Positions 33,701 through 48,700 are shown, numbered from the stretch's first letter. The stretch: 64,000 nucleotides of DNA from Vanilla planifolia (GCA_023846275.1 CM043878.1:8053501-8117500), one strand, 5' to 3'. Program-made: numbers and translations. The notes: generated by a model from the sequence alone, not told the origin.

Positions 33701-36700
33701 TGCTTAGTAAGTGGCACAGTGCACCAGTGAGGGGTCATTTACCCAACAAAACTAGCAGCAAACTATTCACTATGGCTCATGCAACTGAAAGACCCATGGA
33801 GGAGTTGACACTTATTACATTATCATACCCCAACTTACCAAAATTCTATAACAATTCAAAAGCTAAAACTTAACATAAGACATCAAAGTAACGGTGGACT
33901 TCCACTTTTCTAAAGCTTGTCGTCGAAGGGTTACACTAGATGACATATGAAAACTTAGTTAAGATGGTGTGTTATAAGGACGTTTTAATCTTAATGCAAT
34001 TTAAATTACAACATTTAGAAAGTATCATGCCCACAATCTTCATAAATCACCTCATTTAAGAAAAAGAAAAAAAATAGAGCATTAACTGTTATACGCAATG
34101 AATCAATACTGCATGTGAAAAAAATAATCATTAGTGAAACTTCATATAAATTTTACAGGTAAAACCCTATGCTAATTTGTCACTATGGCACCAGCAAAAC
34201 ATCAGAAGGAGCATCCATAGTAATATGGCTCCTGTCAATATACCACTAGGAAAAGGTTAAGGTATGCAATGACAGCATGACAAAAGGTGGTTTTTGCAAC
34301 CTGAAATTTAGATACATATGTTAAAATGGAAATTAACATTGTTTCAGGCTCTCCCTCTGGCTATATGTGCCTACTAATCCAATTTTCTACAGATTCTGAA
34401 CATTACAGCAATCACGTACATTCGGGGTTAAGTATACAAGGATTATAACAAAAGCAAAATACTTAGCTACACATAGTCTTCAAGCAATAAACACTTAACA
34501 AATTCTAGGAGTGTAATGAAACAAAGGACTATATTCCTTTTAAGTTAAAGAGCACAAGGTTACCTTCTTATGAAGTGCTTCACGAGCTCCCCCAGGATAA
34601 AGTAGGATATATGACTTTCTTGATAAAAGCTTGTATAAAGTAGTTCCTGAGACTGGAACAGCACCCATAATTCTCATAGTATCAAACGAAGATGAATCAA
34701 ACATTAACAATTCCGTGTCTCTATTGAATATAAAGGGATGAGCTATTCCACGGAGATGAATATTCCTTTCCCTTAGGAAACTGATTACAAGTGGGCCCAA
34801 CTCATAACCCATAAGCATGTGGTTTCCAACAAAAAGAACAGGTCCATCAGAAGGAATCCCAGTGAGACCTTTAACTATTTGCCCACTAACTAACGTTGAA
34901 AGCATCACAGGGCATGTAGCCATGGTAATCCACCTAAAGAAAAATTGTAAATATGAAGTTGGGTTTTTAAATCTGCAATTTATACATTGTGCACGCAATG
35001 TATTGCATGTAAACTTGTCTTACTTGTATTCGTCACTCATCTTCTGGAACTCATATGGTGTTGGAGGTAGGTAATCTGATACATAGTCTTTATTCCATGA
35101 TCGACGATAATAGTTGGAACCCTTTATTACTGTTACCAAATCCAAAGTTCCTTCCTGCATAAATTATAAACATTAATCAAGTTCTGAAAAAAAATAATTT
35201 AAAATGCATCAATAAACAAATTTACATCTATGACTTTGAGTGCTAGTATAGCAAGAAGAGGCCATCAGACCAGTTTTCCAAGATTTAGTATATATGACAG
35301 AACTAAGGTGGTGATAGAAGATAAGCTCCACAGAGATGACTCAAGATACCAAACTTTTTACTTCAAGATGGTGACGACATATTTCCGCAAGATGAGGAAA
35401 ATGCTTCATAGAAATGACTAGTGCCAATCACGAGTTCCATATAACACATCTCATAAAGCCAAAACAGCCAATAAATGGTAAGGATACTTCAGGTGAATCC
35501 AAATCTATAAAAGTCCACTAGCCATTGTCATCGATTACTTAACCTAAATAACTTTTTCAACCCTAAAGAACTGTATAATCTATTTTCCTACAGCTGCCAC
35601 GCCTTGACTTGTAAATAGTTACCGTAAGATAAATCTCACATGTGGTTGTAATCAGCTTTTGATGACTCAAAGGATTGAAAAGCAGGTGGAGTACAACTGA
35701 AATTTGCTAAATTGCTTGGTTGTTATATATTTGATGTTAAGATTGTACCTTACATAACCCACCATAACTTATGTTCCTAATGCAATCTGGGTAAATGAGG
35801 TTGTCTATCCCAGCACTGCTTGGAAGCACATATCGTACTTTAGGATGTCTTGGGTGTACTAGGCCATGTCCATCATAAGGTAAAATAAGACTAACATATG
35901 ACGCTAAGATTACTTTTCATGATGGTGCTTCAGAATGTCGCAACCCTTTTTGTACCTTGCCTTCTTCATCTATCACCCCTTCACTTGAGGAATGCTTTGG
36001 TAAAATCAAAGAAAAAAGGGGATTAAGGCCAAGGTTCCATTTGCGGGAACTAGACTGAAAGAAACAAACTAACAATATAATTATACAGTACTACAAAAAG
36101 AGGTCCCCTAGGGGAAAGAACTATGAGAAATTGGATTTTATTATAATGGCCTAAGTCATCAATTTCCTTTCCGCTAATACAATTTCCTCATTTTTGCTCT
36201 AGCTAATTAGTCATATAGGTAATTACGATAATGTGAGAAAGTGCAATTTCTACAAAAACCTCTTACTATTTGAACTGTCCTCTTTGGCAAAAGCATGCCA
36301 ATAGCTTACGTGTGCACTAAAACACTAGAAAGAAAAGAAAACAATTGGGTCTTAGATGCTTCAAAACTCAATGGCATGCTTTAGCACTTTTGCTTCCATT
36401 CTAGTTTCTTGGGTGAGGTCTCATAAAGCCTATATTACTTATTTTCAAATTTCATGATAAATGACCTTTCTTTGAACCTTGTCAGTGATCAAATTTAAGT
36501 TATGAATTTGAAAGATATTTAATGAATAAGATCAAACAAAGGAAGGAGAGATGAAAAGCATAAAGTAATGAAATAAGACATTGCTAATAGTAATAACCTC
36601 TAATCCATTGATTCCTATACAACCAATGCCTTAGGTTCTATAACACAACATTCCTTTTGCTATGAATATATACTAAAATTGAGTGTAAGGGTTGACCATA

Positions 36701-39700
36701 AAACCAAGTTGGTATTATCTCATAGTTGAGCCCTTTTTGAATTACAATACATGGTTTCTTGTCATACAACTCACAAACTTCAATTGTCTCTCAAAATGGT
36801 CTGTTCTAAATACTTTCGAAACACTAATATTAAACGACTCCACTAAGGGTTTAGGAGCATTTCCAAGGTTGAATGGGGGCCTTTCCAAGGAACATTGATT
36901 AGATGTGTGGTAGGTTAGGGCCCACTCTACGAAAAGACTTATGGTCCAAGGCACCTCTAGGGAACTTCTAAAAGACAAGAAATTGGATTAGAAAAAGTGA
37001 TTTTGTTTTGTCATGCTTAGATGCATTATATTCTATGTATTTTATTATACTTGAATTTATAACTTGGGTTGTTAACATGTGAATCAATAATAAGTTACTT
37101 TGTATTACATGTTACTTATGTAGTTTGTTGTGCATATTTATATGCCATATCATATCTCTCATGTTTTAGTAAATGGTTTAACATATTGATTTACTTTGCA
37201 AATTCATTTGACTTGGTTTTATATTTTTCAGGTTCAACATGACCAATAGAATGATCTTTACCATAAGACAATGTTAGTAGATTCATTAGGAAAAAAGTAT
37301 TGGATTTATATTTTTACTATAGTAGTATTTTATTGTAAGTTAATTAGATCATATTATTCTAATATTAGTATTGTTAGTGTGAATTTCATCTGAAATAAAA
37401 TAAGACTTTCTTTTGAATCATTCCTATTATACAAAAATTCTAAAATTTTTAGCTTTGATTCTTAAGTATAGTCAAGTTAAGGTTAAGACAATCATCAGAC
37501 TTTTTTTTGATATCTAATACCTTTTGGGCATGGGATTTGACACATATGCCATTGCATTGGTGGAGGGAAGGGGGGGGTTAAACCCACGACTCTCTTCCCT
37601 CACATCCTTCTCTTTCCTTGCTTACTCTTTTGTGATTGTTGTCTTCTTAGTTAGCAAGATGTTGCATTAAAGCACCAAAAGACCTCTTCTAATATTGTTA
37701 TTCATTAGGGATATAAACCACTATAATTGTCCAAACTCATTGGGGAAATAGCTTTAATTATGGATTAATGTTGCACTTATGTGTCTCAATCAAGCAAAGA
37801 AAAAATGCAAGCAATTACACATTCATGCTAGCACAGAACTACACTTGCAAGACCTTAGAAGTACTTCATATAAGAACTTCCAAGGAGAATAAGTAAGCAT
37901 GATTCTCTTTTTTGTGGCAATAAGATGAGCTAAAAGGCATTCATTGCTAAAAGAAGTTCATCAAAGATAACAAAACTCCATTTCAATACGGTGGTGCAGT
38001 TGTGAGTCCAATTCAAATCAATTGATTCCAGAAAAAGATGCCAAAATCACAACATAAATTTGCAAGAACTTATAAGACAGTGTTACTAAGACGGAAGTTA
38101 ATTTCTCCAAAAATTATCCTCATCACCCTCTAAACACCAACCCACACAGACAACCGATTGCCATCGAAGTTAATAAGAATTTGAGAAAATGGTATATGTA
38201 GTTCTTTAAAGTAAAGTTTGCATACGATTTAGTAAAATGGACTATAAGCATAAGCTGATATAAAGTTGTAAATGATTGCAAGTCTAGAAAGCTTTCAAAC
38301 AACACATTAAATATAGCAAATTTGTCAAATCATTGACAAAGCAAGTTATTAGCATGTAATGTTGTCAATAATACTAGTAAGTAACAAGGTTGCCTAGAGA
38401 GCACACCATACATACTGTGTACAATAAACTCACATATGAAGTTGAAAGATTCCTCAATTGGGATAATTGAATGGAAAATTTTTGGTGAGCTATTGATTTT
38501 GTCCTTGTACAATCTAATTTAGAATAAACTACAATAAGTGAAGTGGGAGGAGCAACCCAACTAGTTCTATAACCTTCCTTTACTAACTATTTTTCCACTC
38601 TCATTCATAATCTTATTTGTCGAAAAGGTCCACATGGAATGCATTTATCCTTTAGAGTGTCCATCCTTGATATGTGGGATTCTCCCTTTCTAATATTATT
38701 CGTTTATTTCACCATTAGATCTCTTAATCTAAGTGCAGTTGATTACAAACATATAGATTTTTCTCTAAAAAAATTGCATCATATTAGATTTCCAACATCA
38801 AACATGAATAGTCAAATAAAGAACAATAATAAATGCAGTTCATTCATTTTCAAAATCTTAATTTGAATGTACCATTTTTTACCACTAATAATGAATTTAA
38901 CCCAAAGGGACAAAGAGTAACACTTTGTAAGAACACAAAACTTGATGCTTCTCCATCTGGTGAAATACTTCATAAGATGAAACAATGAAGAAGAAAACTA
39001 AAATCATCATGCTGAAGAGCCGCCTTAGCCATCTCATTGGTGCTTTTATTCTCTTTGCAATACACTTGATGAAAAAAACATCCCAATACCTAGATATAAG
39101 TATGGATTAAATCTTAAGTGAATCTAACCCTACTCAAGATTGAATTTAAGATATTTGACTCCATCTAGACCTTAGAAAGTATTTAACGTAATCTTGATTG
39201 GAACTAGGACTAACTTGTTGGATATCTATTCCAGTTCATTTCAAGGGAAAAATGATTTGAATTTCAATTAATTTTTAATTTTTTACTCAAATCAACAAAA
39301 CTTTTATTAACAAATAAATTTACATATTCAATCATATAAATGCAAAAATATATGCTATTATAGTTTCATAAATTCATCTATTTACATGACTAATCGAGCT
39401 TACTTAGAACACACACATAAAGGAATCAACTTTGAGCCTTGTCAAGCTAATCAAACTATGACTCAACATTGGCTTGCGATAGATATGATTTGAGCCTATT
39501 ATGGCTCATGACAACTAAAAGTGATTAATTTGAGCTTGATTCAAGAAATCCTCCAAACCCTACTTAATTGTTTGAATTTCTAGATTTAGTGAAAATGTTT
39601 TTCATAATTGTTTTTTTTACCAAAATACACAATTTTCACCCAAATCAATATGACCCATTCCATAGCTACTACAAGATCCAAAGAGCTAGCATAACATAGA

Positions 39701-42700
39701 GTCAACTTTGATCTTTGTCCAACTTTCCTCAATCTTGTTCCAATAAAAAATCCAAAAGTTTTCCTCCAAAACTTGAACCCATTTTGGATTTCAAGAGTCT
39801 AAACCTCCAAGTTATCAAAAAACATATTATTGATGAGTTCAACTCCCTTGAGTTTTTTGAAATTTTCATGTCCATAAAATATAAAAAGTAGTTAAAAAGT
39901 AAAACTTCCTCTCTTCATCAAATCTGAGCTGCTTGCTTGATATTGGATTCAAATTCAAGTTGTTGCAAGTCTGTTCTTGTTCTTCTAACTCAAAGAATAA
40001 TCTATGATGCAATTGTGATTTCTCTATTAAGCTACACAAATAAAAAAGTGGACTCATCCACACATTCCACCTAGCAAATTGAGAAATTTAAGGAGCTTTC
40101 ATCCAACATGATGCAAGTAAACAACATGATTCTTTTTGAGAACACGGCCTTCCAAATCCATCCCATACCCAATTCAATGGTACTTGTTTGTTATTTATTA
40201 GCAACTCACACTCAAAGATTAATAACTTTCTATCATTTGTATTTTTCCAACCTATTTCACTTGAGAAACATCAACCAAACCATGTTGTTGACTTCCTTTA
40301 ACATAGATCCTTTTATGCATCCCTCTCATTTTGTGAAAGGTTCAGAACCTTTCGTAACAGAACAATAAACCAAATATATGACTAGGATTTTTGATGCTGT
40401 GGACTGCTCTGATTATAGGAGAGTTTGCCAAACAATTCTAATACAAGATTACGATACTATAGATTGGTGGGAATCATGCCACTGCATCAGATTTTGTAGC
40501 AACTCTTAAAAGATTTCATGACAGGATTTTATTGATGATTTTGAAAGCAATAATATTCCTATATTTGTATGAGAGAAAATGCAATTAGATCTATCAGACT
40601 TAGTCCAAAATGATTTGACAAATCTGAATATGAGAAGTTTAGTACTTGGGCACGACATGTGCCTGATATGATAGGATCTAAGGAACAACGATGCTTTATG
40701 TTTTGCAAGGGCCTACGGTATGACATTAAGACAGCTTTGGTATCCTACAGAATATTTTAATTTTATGATCTTGTTGAGAATGTCAAACTAATGGAGCAAA
40801 ATCTATAGTTAACAGAATCTCATAAAAAAGAATTGAAAAAAAAAAAAGAAACTCAGGCAACAAAAGATACAGCTCCTAATAAGAAAAGTTTTAAAAGATT
40901 TTGCAGAGATAGAAAATTTAGTTATGGGGGACTAGGATCTGGTGCCGACAACAACAAGATTGATACAAAAACTACTGGCAAGAACCCTCAGTGTTTTGAG
41001 TGTAGCAAATTTCATTAAGGAGTTTGTATAGACAGAGCAGATAGATCCGATGCTTTACCAGTGGTGAGACATGCCACATTGGCAGATTATGTCCCCACGT
41101 TGGTACTGTATCTAAGAAAGTTTCAACACCTGTTAGTTTTGATGGCAGAGGTAGAGCAGGCAGAGGCAAAGACACCGTATCTACTTTAGGATCTATAGGA
41201 TTTCGTAAGGGTCAGTTGGCAGATAGAGGAGGGCAGCCCAAGGTGTATGTGATCTCTTAGCAGGAGGCACCCTATTCCATTGATGTTATCTCAGGTACAT
41301 TATTATTTCAACATATTCTAGTATCTGTTTTCTTTTTATAATAAAGCATCATATTTATTCATTGCTATGCATGTGATAATATATATATAAATTTACAACA
41401 AATAAAAACTGCATTGCTAGCCAATTTGCTTAATGGGACTGAAATTAACGCTGAGAAATGTATCGATGGATATATATAAGGAAAGGAATTTGCTGTGGAA
41501 TTAATAGTCCTATCATCGTAAGAATTTGATATCATTTTGGGTATGAACTAGTTAGTAAAACATCAAGTGAAGATTGACTATGTAAAGAAAAAAGTGAAAT
41601 TAAAAACCCAGGTAAGAGAAAAGCTGACTTATTATAGAAATGGAGAGAAAATTTCTTTTATATCTCCCATGAAAACTTCTAAATTAATGTTAAAAGGATG
41701 TGAAAGATTTTTGCTATTTGTGATGATTATTAATCAAAAGTTTGGTAAACCTCAAGATGTTCTTATTGTTTGTGAAAATCTTGATGTATTTTTAGAAAAA
41801 TTACCAAGATTACCATCAGATAGAGAAATAAAATTTGAAATTCATATGGTACAAAGAACAAAACCCATATCAAAAGTGTCATACAGAATGGCACCTGTAG
41901 AGTTACAAGAAGTGAAAATCCAGATTTAAGAATTGCTGGATAAAGGTTTTATTAGACCCAATGTGCCTCCGTGGAGAGCATCAATTTTATTTATCAAAAA
42001 AAAAGATGAGAGTTTACGAAAGTGCATTGATTACAAAGAGTTGAACAGGATTACAATCAAAAAATCGATATCCTTTGTCCCATATTGATGATTTATTTAA
42101 TCAATTGAAAGGAGTTGTAGTATTTTTTAAAATTCATTTGAAGTCTGATTACTACCAACTAAAAATAAAGAATAATCACATATCTAAGACCGCTTTTAAG
42201 AATCTGATTGTACTATTGATGAAAGTAATATATTGAGATTTCAAGATTGTCTGTGTATTCCTAATCATCAGCAGTTAAAGCAATTATTGTTAAAAAAACT
42301 CATAATTCAAAATATATCATTCATCTTAGAGGAACAAAAACATATTATGAATTGAAACAATGATATTGGTGGCTTCGTATGAAAAGAGATATGGTAATAT
42401 GGGTTAGAAAATATCTAATATGTCAACAGGTAAAAGGAGAACAACAAAAATCTAATGAATTATTATAATATTTACCTATTCCTGAATGAAAATGGGAAAA
42501 CATTGCTATGGATTTTATTGTGGACGGTCTAGATCACCGACAAGACACGATTGCATATGGGTGATAATTGACAAGTTGACAAAAATTATGCATTTCTTAG
42601 CAATAAAGATGACACATACAACTAAAAAGTTAGCTCATTTATATTTGCAGTAGATTGTGAAATTGTATAGCGTGCTAAAAAAATAATCTGACAAAGATCC

Positions 42701-45700
42701 AAAATTTATATCTCATTTCTAGAAAATGGTACATCAAGCTTTTGGTACGCAGTTGAAATTTAGCGTAGTTTTCACTCATAGACAAATGGCCAAACAGAAC
42801 AAATAATTATAGTTTTAGAAGATTTATTATGTTTATGTATTCTGGACATTGGAAGAGATTGGACGAAACAACTTCTTTTGCTGGAATTTACATATAATAA
42901 TAACTATCAAGCTATTATTAGAATAGCTTCTTATGAAACTCTATATGGAAGAAAAAATTAATCTCCATTATGCTAGTTTGATGGTAGAGAACACCAAGTT
43001 ATTGGCCTGATTTTGTTGATAATGCCATAGAAAAAATAAAGTTAATTAAAGAAAGAATTCAAATAACACATGATAGACAAAAAAAAAATATTTTGACATT
43101 AAACACAAGGATATTGAATTCCTTACAAGTGATCATATATTTATCAAAGCTAGACCAATGAAAAGGATTTTTAGATTTGATAAAATATAAAAATTGAAGC
43201 CAAAATATATTGACCCTTTCTAGATTTCAAAAAGGGTAGGATAGACAACTTACAAAATTACTTTACCAATACAATTTGCTGGAATACATGATGTATTTTA
43301 TTTATCTATTCTAAAGAAATATATCTCTAATTCAACACATATAATTAAGTATGATACTAAAGGAATTGAAATTCAACCCGAATTGACTATCAAGAGAAAC
43401 CGATCATGATTCTGGATCGAAAAAAAAGTATTGAAAAACAAAATAATTCTTATGGTAAGAGTATTATGATATAATCATACTGAGATATAGAAGCAACATG
43501 AAAAATAAAAGTAGATATGAAAGCTCAGTACCCAAATTTATTCTGAAATTTTAGGACGAAATTCCTTGAGGGGAGATTGTAATGACTCGTCACAGTAACA
43601 TCAAAATATACGAGTTTTTTGGCATTTTTTAAAATAATTTCCAATGGTTGAAATTAGAATATGAATGTAAAATTAAATAGATCAAATTCACTTACGAATT
43701 TTGGTCCTTATCACATCATTTTTTTAGCACTGGATAATTTCATTAATTCTTGAAGTTATTAATAAATAATATTAAATTAGGTTAATTAATTAATTAATTA
43801 AACTAAAATAAAATCAGGGATTTTAAACACCCCGAAATTCCTTACACGCTTGTTAACTTCCCAAAAACCCATTTCCGAATGCGGCATTCCTCGCGGCTTA
43901 CTCGACGCAGCTAGGGTTTGCAAGGGCGGCAATTTCGGAGGCGAATCAATGAGATTTGGTCACTGGACGGCCGATGCAAAGGAAAGAAGCAACGATCAAC
44001 AGAGAGACATGGGGGAAAGAAATCTGATAAGGCTGCTTGATCGAAACCTTAATCGAGTGAGCCGCACGGTCTCCCGTTATCAGAAATTGAGAAAAAGGAA
44101 TGTAATTACCTCGATTTAAAGCACAAAAAGGTAAAAAATAAAAAAGGTAATTTTTTTGTTAGTTTTCCAAATTTTTCCCATTGCATGTGACATTTCGGAC
44201 TGTACGGGGTTCCCGCCGATAATCATGCAGCATCGTTTCGTCGCCTGACAGTGGAAAGAAAATCTGAAAAAAATAAAATCTGAAAAAGTAGGTAAATAAA
44301 AAAAAAAAGGAAAAAATGTTGAGAGAAATATGACAAGGAGAAAATATCTTGTAAGTAGATATAAACTGGAAAAACAAAAATAACAATGCATATTGTATTT
44401 TATTTTGTAATAGATTTTTGCTAAAAAAAGAAATATTGGACTCTTTTATGCAGAGAAAAGTTGCTATGAAGACAAAAATAAAAAGATAGTCTCTGTTAAT
44501 AGGAACAAGCTTACAGAGGTAAATTTAAATTCCAATATTTAACTAATGTTGATACATGCAACTATAAGGATTGATTTAGATATTTTATTGCTTGCAAAAA
44601 ATAAAAGAAAAAAGAAAAAAATAAAGAGAACATCTAGAACAAAAAGAGGTGAACTTAATTATTTGTAATATAAGTACACATGATTTGATTTAAATTAAAG
44701 ATGATATGATATTCATGATGCATATATTGTATAATTTGATACTATAATATATCTTGAAAAAAAAATAAAAAAATAAATATATGACATGATGTATGTTAAG
44801 TGAAATTTTTTTGAACTTATCCTCATGATTCTTTGAGATGTGATGACACCAACATAAGATGTTAGACATGACGGGATGAGCACCAACACAAGATGTTAAG
44901 CATCATAGGCACTGGTTTGATACTGGGCAATGATATGATATAAGATATGATGAGCACCAACACAGAATACTGGGTATGATGAGATGAGCACTAACATAGG
45001 ACGCTGAGCATCATAAACACTGGTTTGATATCGGGCTATGATATTATACGAGATGTGATGAACACTAGCACAAGATGCTGGGCGTCATAAGCACCAGTTC
45101 GATACCAGGCTATAAGATGGGATGAGATAGTATCAGAGATCTCTTTCGATACTGCATGCACTTAATGCAAGGATAAGAGACAGAGATGATATGCGATAGA
45201 TATGACTAGCTAGCTATGCCTACGAGTATGCTAATAAGCAGAGGTCTAGAGATGATGAAATGTCACAAATGAAATGACACATGATTGGGATATAGGTTTA
45301 TAGTCCTATGAGAATCATCTAGGGCCCAGATATAAAAAAAATAAAAAAAAATTAGAAATAAGTGAAAAAATTTTAAAAAAAAAAGAAACAACATGAAATA
45401 AAAGAACAAAAATATATATTATATTTGATGTGAATACATGTTATTCATTTTTTATATGTTGAGCATTCATAATATACCATGTGACATCATGCTATTACAT
45501 TATGTTTATTATATATTTGCTATTTATTCATGTCGATTCACTTACTGGGCAATTTATACTTGCCCCTGCTTACATTACAGGATGTCACAGATTCACAGAG
45601 AAGGTGCATAAAATGGCATATGAAGTGTGTGAACACTCTTATATATATTAATTTTATTGGTTATCATGTTAAGAATTTTTACAGAACATAACAGGTATGT

Positions 45701-48700
45701 ATTTACTTGTGATGAATCATTAGAATTGTTATTAAAATAAAATTATTATATCATTATTCCATTACCCCGTCCAAAGTGGTTTATGTTCTCACAATTAGCT
45801 GCGTAGACTCTGATCTGTCGTTGGTTAGGCTGTAATACTGGTGTTATGAGTGACGAGACGTGACACTTAAAATGAAATAAAATAATAATAGAAGAAAAAC
45901 ATTCAACAACATAAAATCAAAATTAATACAACAAAATCCTATGCTTGATAAAATTATTAAAGAGGCACAAGTATCTTAATTAAAAAAATTAAGGATTGAG
46001 AAAATCAACAATTTAAATGATTTGACAAGGAACAAAATTTTAGGAGTTTAACAACTAATGAACTAGCAACGTATGAAGCAACGATGGGAACGGGCCACTA
46101 ACAACTTGAATGTTTTGTCTTGAAGCTTTTTTTTTATTACATAAAAATTTACCTTCCCATTTTGTATAAAAATTCTTCTATTTATAGACAATTTTTAACG
46201 ACTAAAAGCATTTATGAAACAAGAAAAATTAGCTATTATTGTTCTGCCATTCGTACGTTATTTAATTAAAAAATAATTATTTAATTAAAAGTTATAACGA
46301 CTAAAATAGCCATTGTGCAGGAGTCATTCGATCGGAATGGTTTGGGACAATTCAATTGCAAAAACTATACTATCAAATGAATGATAATAAACTAGCACTG
46401 TTTAAAAATATGAAATTGATCTAAACCATTGGATCTGAATCGTGATCCGATGGTTAGATTTAGATCTTACACATGAAATAAACAAGGACCATGCAATCGC
46501 AAAATGGCACAATCGAACGGAGGATATAAACAAGCATTATAAAAAGGCAGAGGAGATTAGGATCGTTCGATCGCAAAAATGTGTGATAGGACGGCTGTGG
46601 TTACTCCCACAATTAAGAACCAAGCCGTGCGAATCTAGTAGAGTTTTAGTTCCACATTACAAAATTTTGTTAGGATATTGTGTTGTTAAAACTTAGTGTG
46701 ATAGGGGTTGGCTATCCTCTGATTCGCTCGGGAGATTAACACTCGTGCGTGCCAACACTACCTTATTCAAGAATTTTATGAATGCGAGATTGATGACCCG
46801 ATCCAAAACATGATACCACATTTGGGATCGATTTATGTGAACCATGCACAATTTTATCGAATGGGTTCAGGCTTGGTTGCCCTAAACTACAGCTGTTTAC
46901 AATAGCAAACCATTTATTGTAACAATCGATTAAGGCATAATGCCTCTGTCAAAAGGGTTACGAGTTATTTTTTATTTTTTTATTTTATTATTAATTTTTT
47001 ATGAATTAATTAATACAATTATAACATATTTTTATAACATATTAATTAAGGATTTCAAAGATATTAACATAAAATGATGATCAAAATAATCAAAGAGGAT
47101 AGATAAAAAATATTAAAAACTTAAATGTTAGTCTAAAATTAATTTGAATTTAATTTACATATCTTGTAATAAATATTTCAATCAAACTTAACATTATAAT
47201 CAAAGTAAAATTAAAATACCTAAAATTAAATTCAAAATATATTTCCTAACAATTTTTCACTCCAAACAAGATCATTTTCATGAGATTTAATATTTACACA
47301 TTTTCTTCTTTTATGTTCTCCTATGAATATGAGTATAAGCTATCTAAAATCTAAAAATACACTTAAACAAATTCATTAAAAATATTTAGGATTTGTTATC
47401 ATCAAACAAAATGTCATGACTAGAGGTCAATAATACAACACTAATTCACTAATCTCATCTTTCTTTTGTCAATGTATCTCTCTAAATGAAATCCCTACAC
47501 ACTCTTTTCAAATCCCATAATGCCTTTAAGGAACAACAAAAGATTACACCACATTAATTGGAAGACTCATAAGGATTGAATTTGTTACAAAAACTCCTTT
47601 GGTTAAAAGACAAAGTTGAAGCTTTCCAATTTGCTAACTTTTATATGCTTAATCAACAATAAAAGCATATTTATTCTTTATGATTTCTGATGCAACAATG
47701 TCCATTGCACTTCCACTAATCACCAGACTACTACAAAAGACATCTAATAATCAAAGGACCACAATAACTTTGCATATTTATTCTTATACATGTAAAGTAA
47801 CGTATGTGTATAAATGATGTCATACTTTTCATTTTATTTTGTAGTAGTGCATAAGATTGATGTATTGAGGAATGTGAGCATTGTATGATTTTTGAATGCT
47901 AATGGTGTATCATGCATGTTCCAAGTTATTCAGATCATAACCACCACAATTAAAGATTTTCCTAAGAATCCAAAGTTTCAACTAGATAGACCTAAGCTAC
48001 ATTCAGACATTCTATACAAATTGGGATATGAAATGACAATTCGATTATCATCATGGGTGGCAAGCTTGGGTGATTGAAAATAGCAACAAGATCTTTAACC
48101 TAAACACTACAAGCGATTGGCAAAAATGATCATTTTGACCTCATTGCCACAAGCAATTAACAAATCCCACATGGCAATAAAATAAAACTAGCCCTTGCAT
48201 TTTTTTCGCTCTCACCATAAATAAGATCTCGTATACCACAATATTATTATCTTGGGTACTTTTACCAACTATAACAGTTGTTTGATTTAGACCCACAACA
48301 TTAATGTCCAAATTGATCTTCTTCAATCTCTAAATGATGACCTTCTTGGTTATTTAAAGATTAATTAAAAAGGAAAATTTGCCTGATCTCAATTCAATGG
48401 ACCCAACTTCTAAAATTAAAACAATCTTGTTTAATCTCTTCACAAAGATGTGAACAAAAACTTTCTCAACCAAATAAAAAAATGAATATATAATTATCTT
48501 CCCTCATCACTTTTCTATTATGGTCCACTAACACATCACTCAAAAAATAATCTCCATGTACTTTGTCTCCTAACTAAAAAGAATTCAAAAAATTTAAACA
48601 AAAAACTTTAGTATATTGATATCTTCTACTCAAATGTCGTCCAACTAAAGAGTATCAATCTTGTTTTTCATTCTTTCCATTGATTGCAAATAAATGAAAA

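Larger units (their letters stand above)
30111..34563. other. PES-like intron segment, AT-rich, no coding element recognised
   Basis: Apart from the microsatellites and the weak repeats listed separately, I found no gene or transposon coding sequence here. Many short A-rich phrases give it a low-complexity look. Confidence 0.45.
40381..45865 (+). mobile_element. Ty3/gypsy (chromovirus-like) retrotransposon, 5'-truncated and internally deleted
   Basis: Plus-strand remnants appear in canonical order: gag beginning inside the domain ([13 protein letters not shown], then DWWES), two CCHC-like knuckles at about 40990-41100 ([12 protein letters not shown] and a TCHIG-RLCP stretch), a protease end ([11 protein letters not shown] in one frame), and reverse transcriptase ([30 protein letters not shown], then SDYYQLKI near 42145). 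Next come an integrase linker ([11 protein letters not shown]) and core (WENIAMDFI), a chromodomain-like tail ending in RGEIV, a polypurine tract at 43566-43577, and a 3' LTR. Most of the reverse transcriptase after TAFK, and the RNase H, are absent. Stops and frameshifts make it inactive. It is antisense to the host gene. Confidence 0.85.

Noticed and set aside
36000..36150. A minus-strand open stretch beginning after an AG with SGKEIDDL, phase-compatible with the missing PES-like exon.
   Set aside because: Only the first three residues resemble the expected SG-x-D loop; the rest does not match and no suitable donor with the expected end was seen. Likely coincidence.
44116..44391. Overlapping minus-strand frames rich in Phe and Leu.
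   Set aside because: Antisense to the gypsy LTR and produced by A-rich runs; not a gene.
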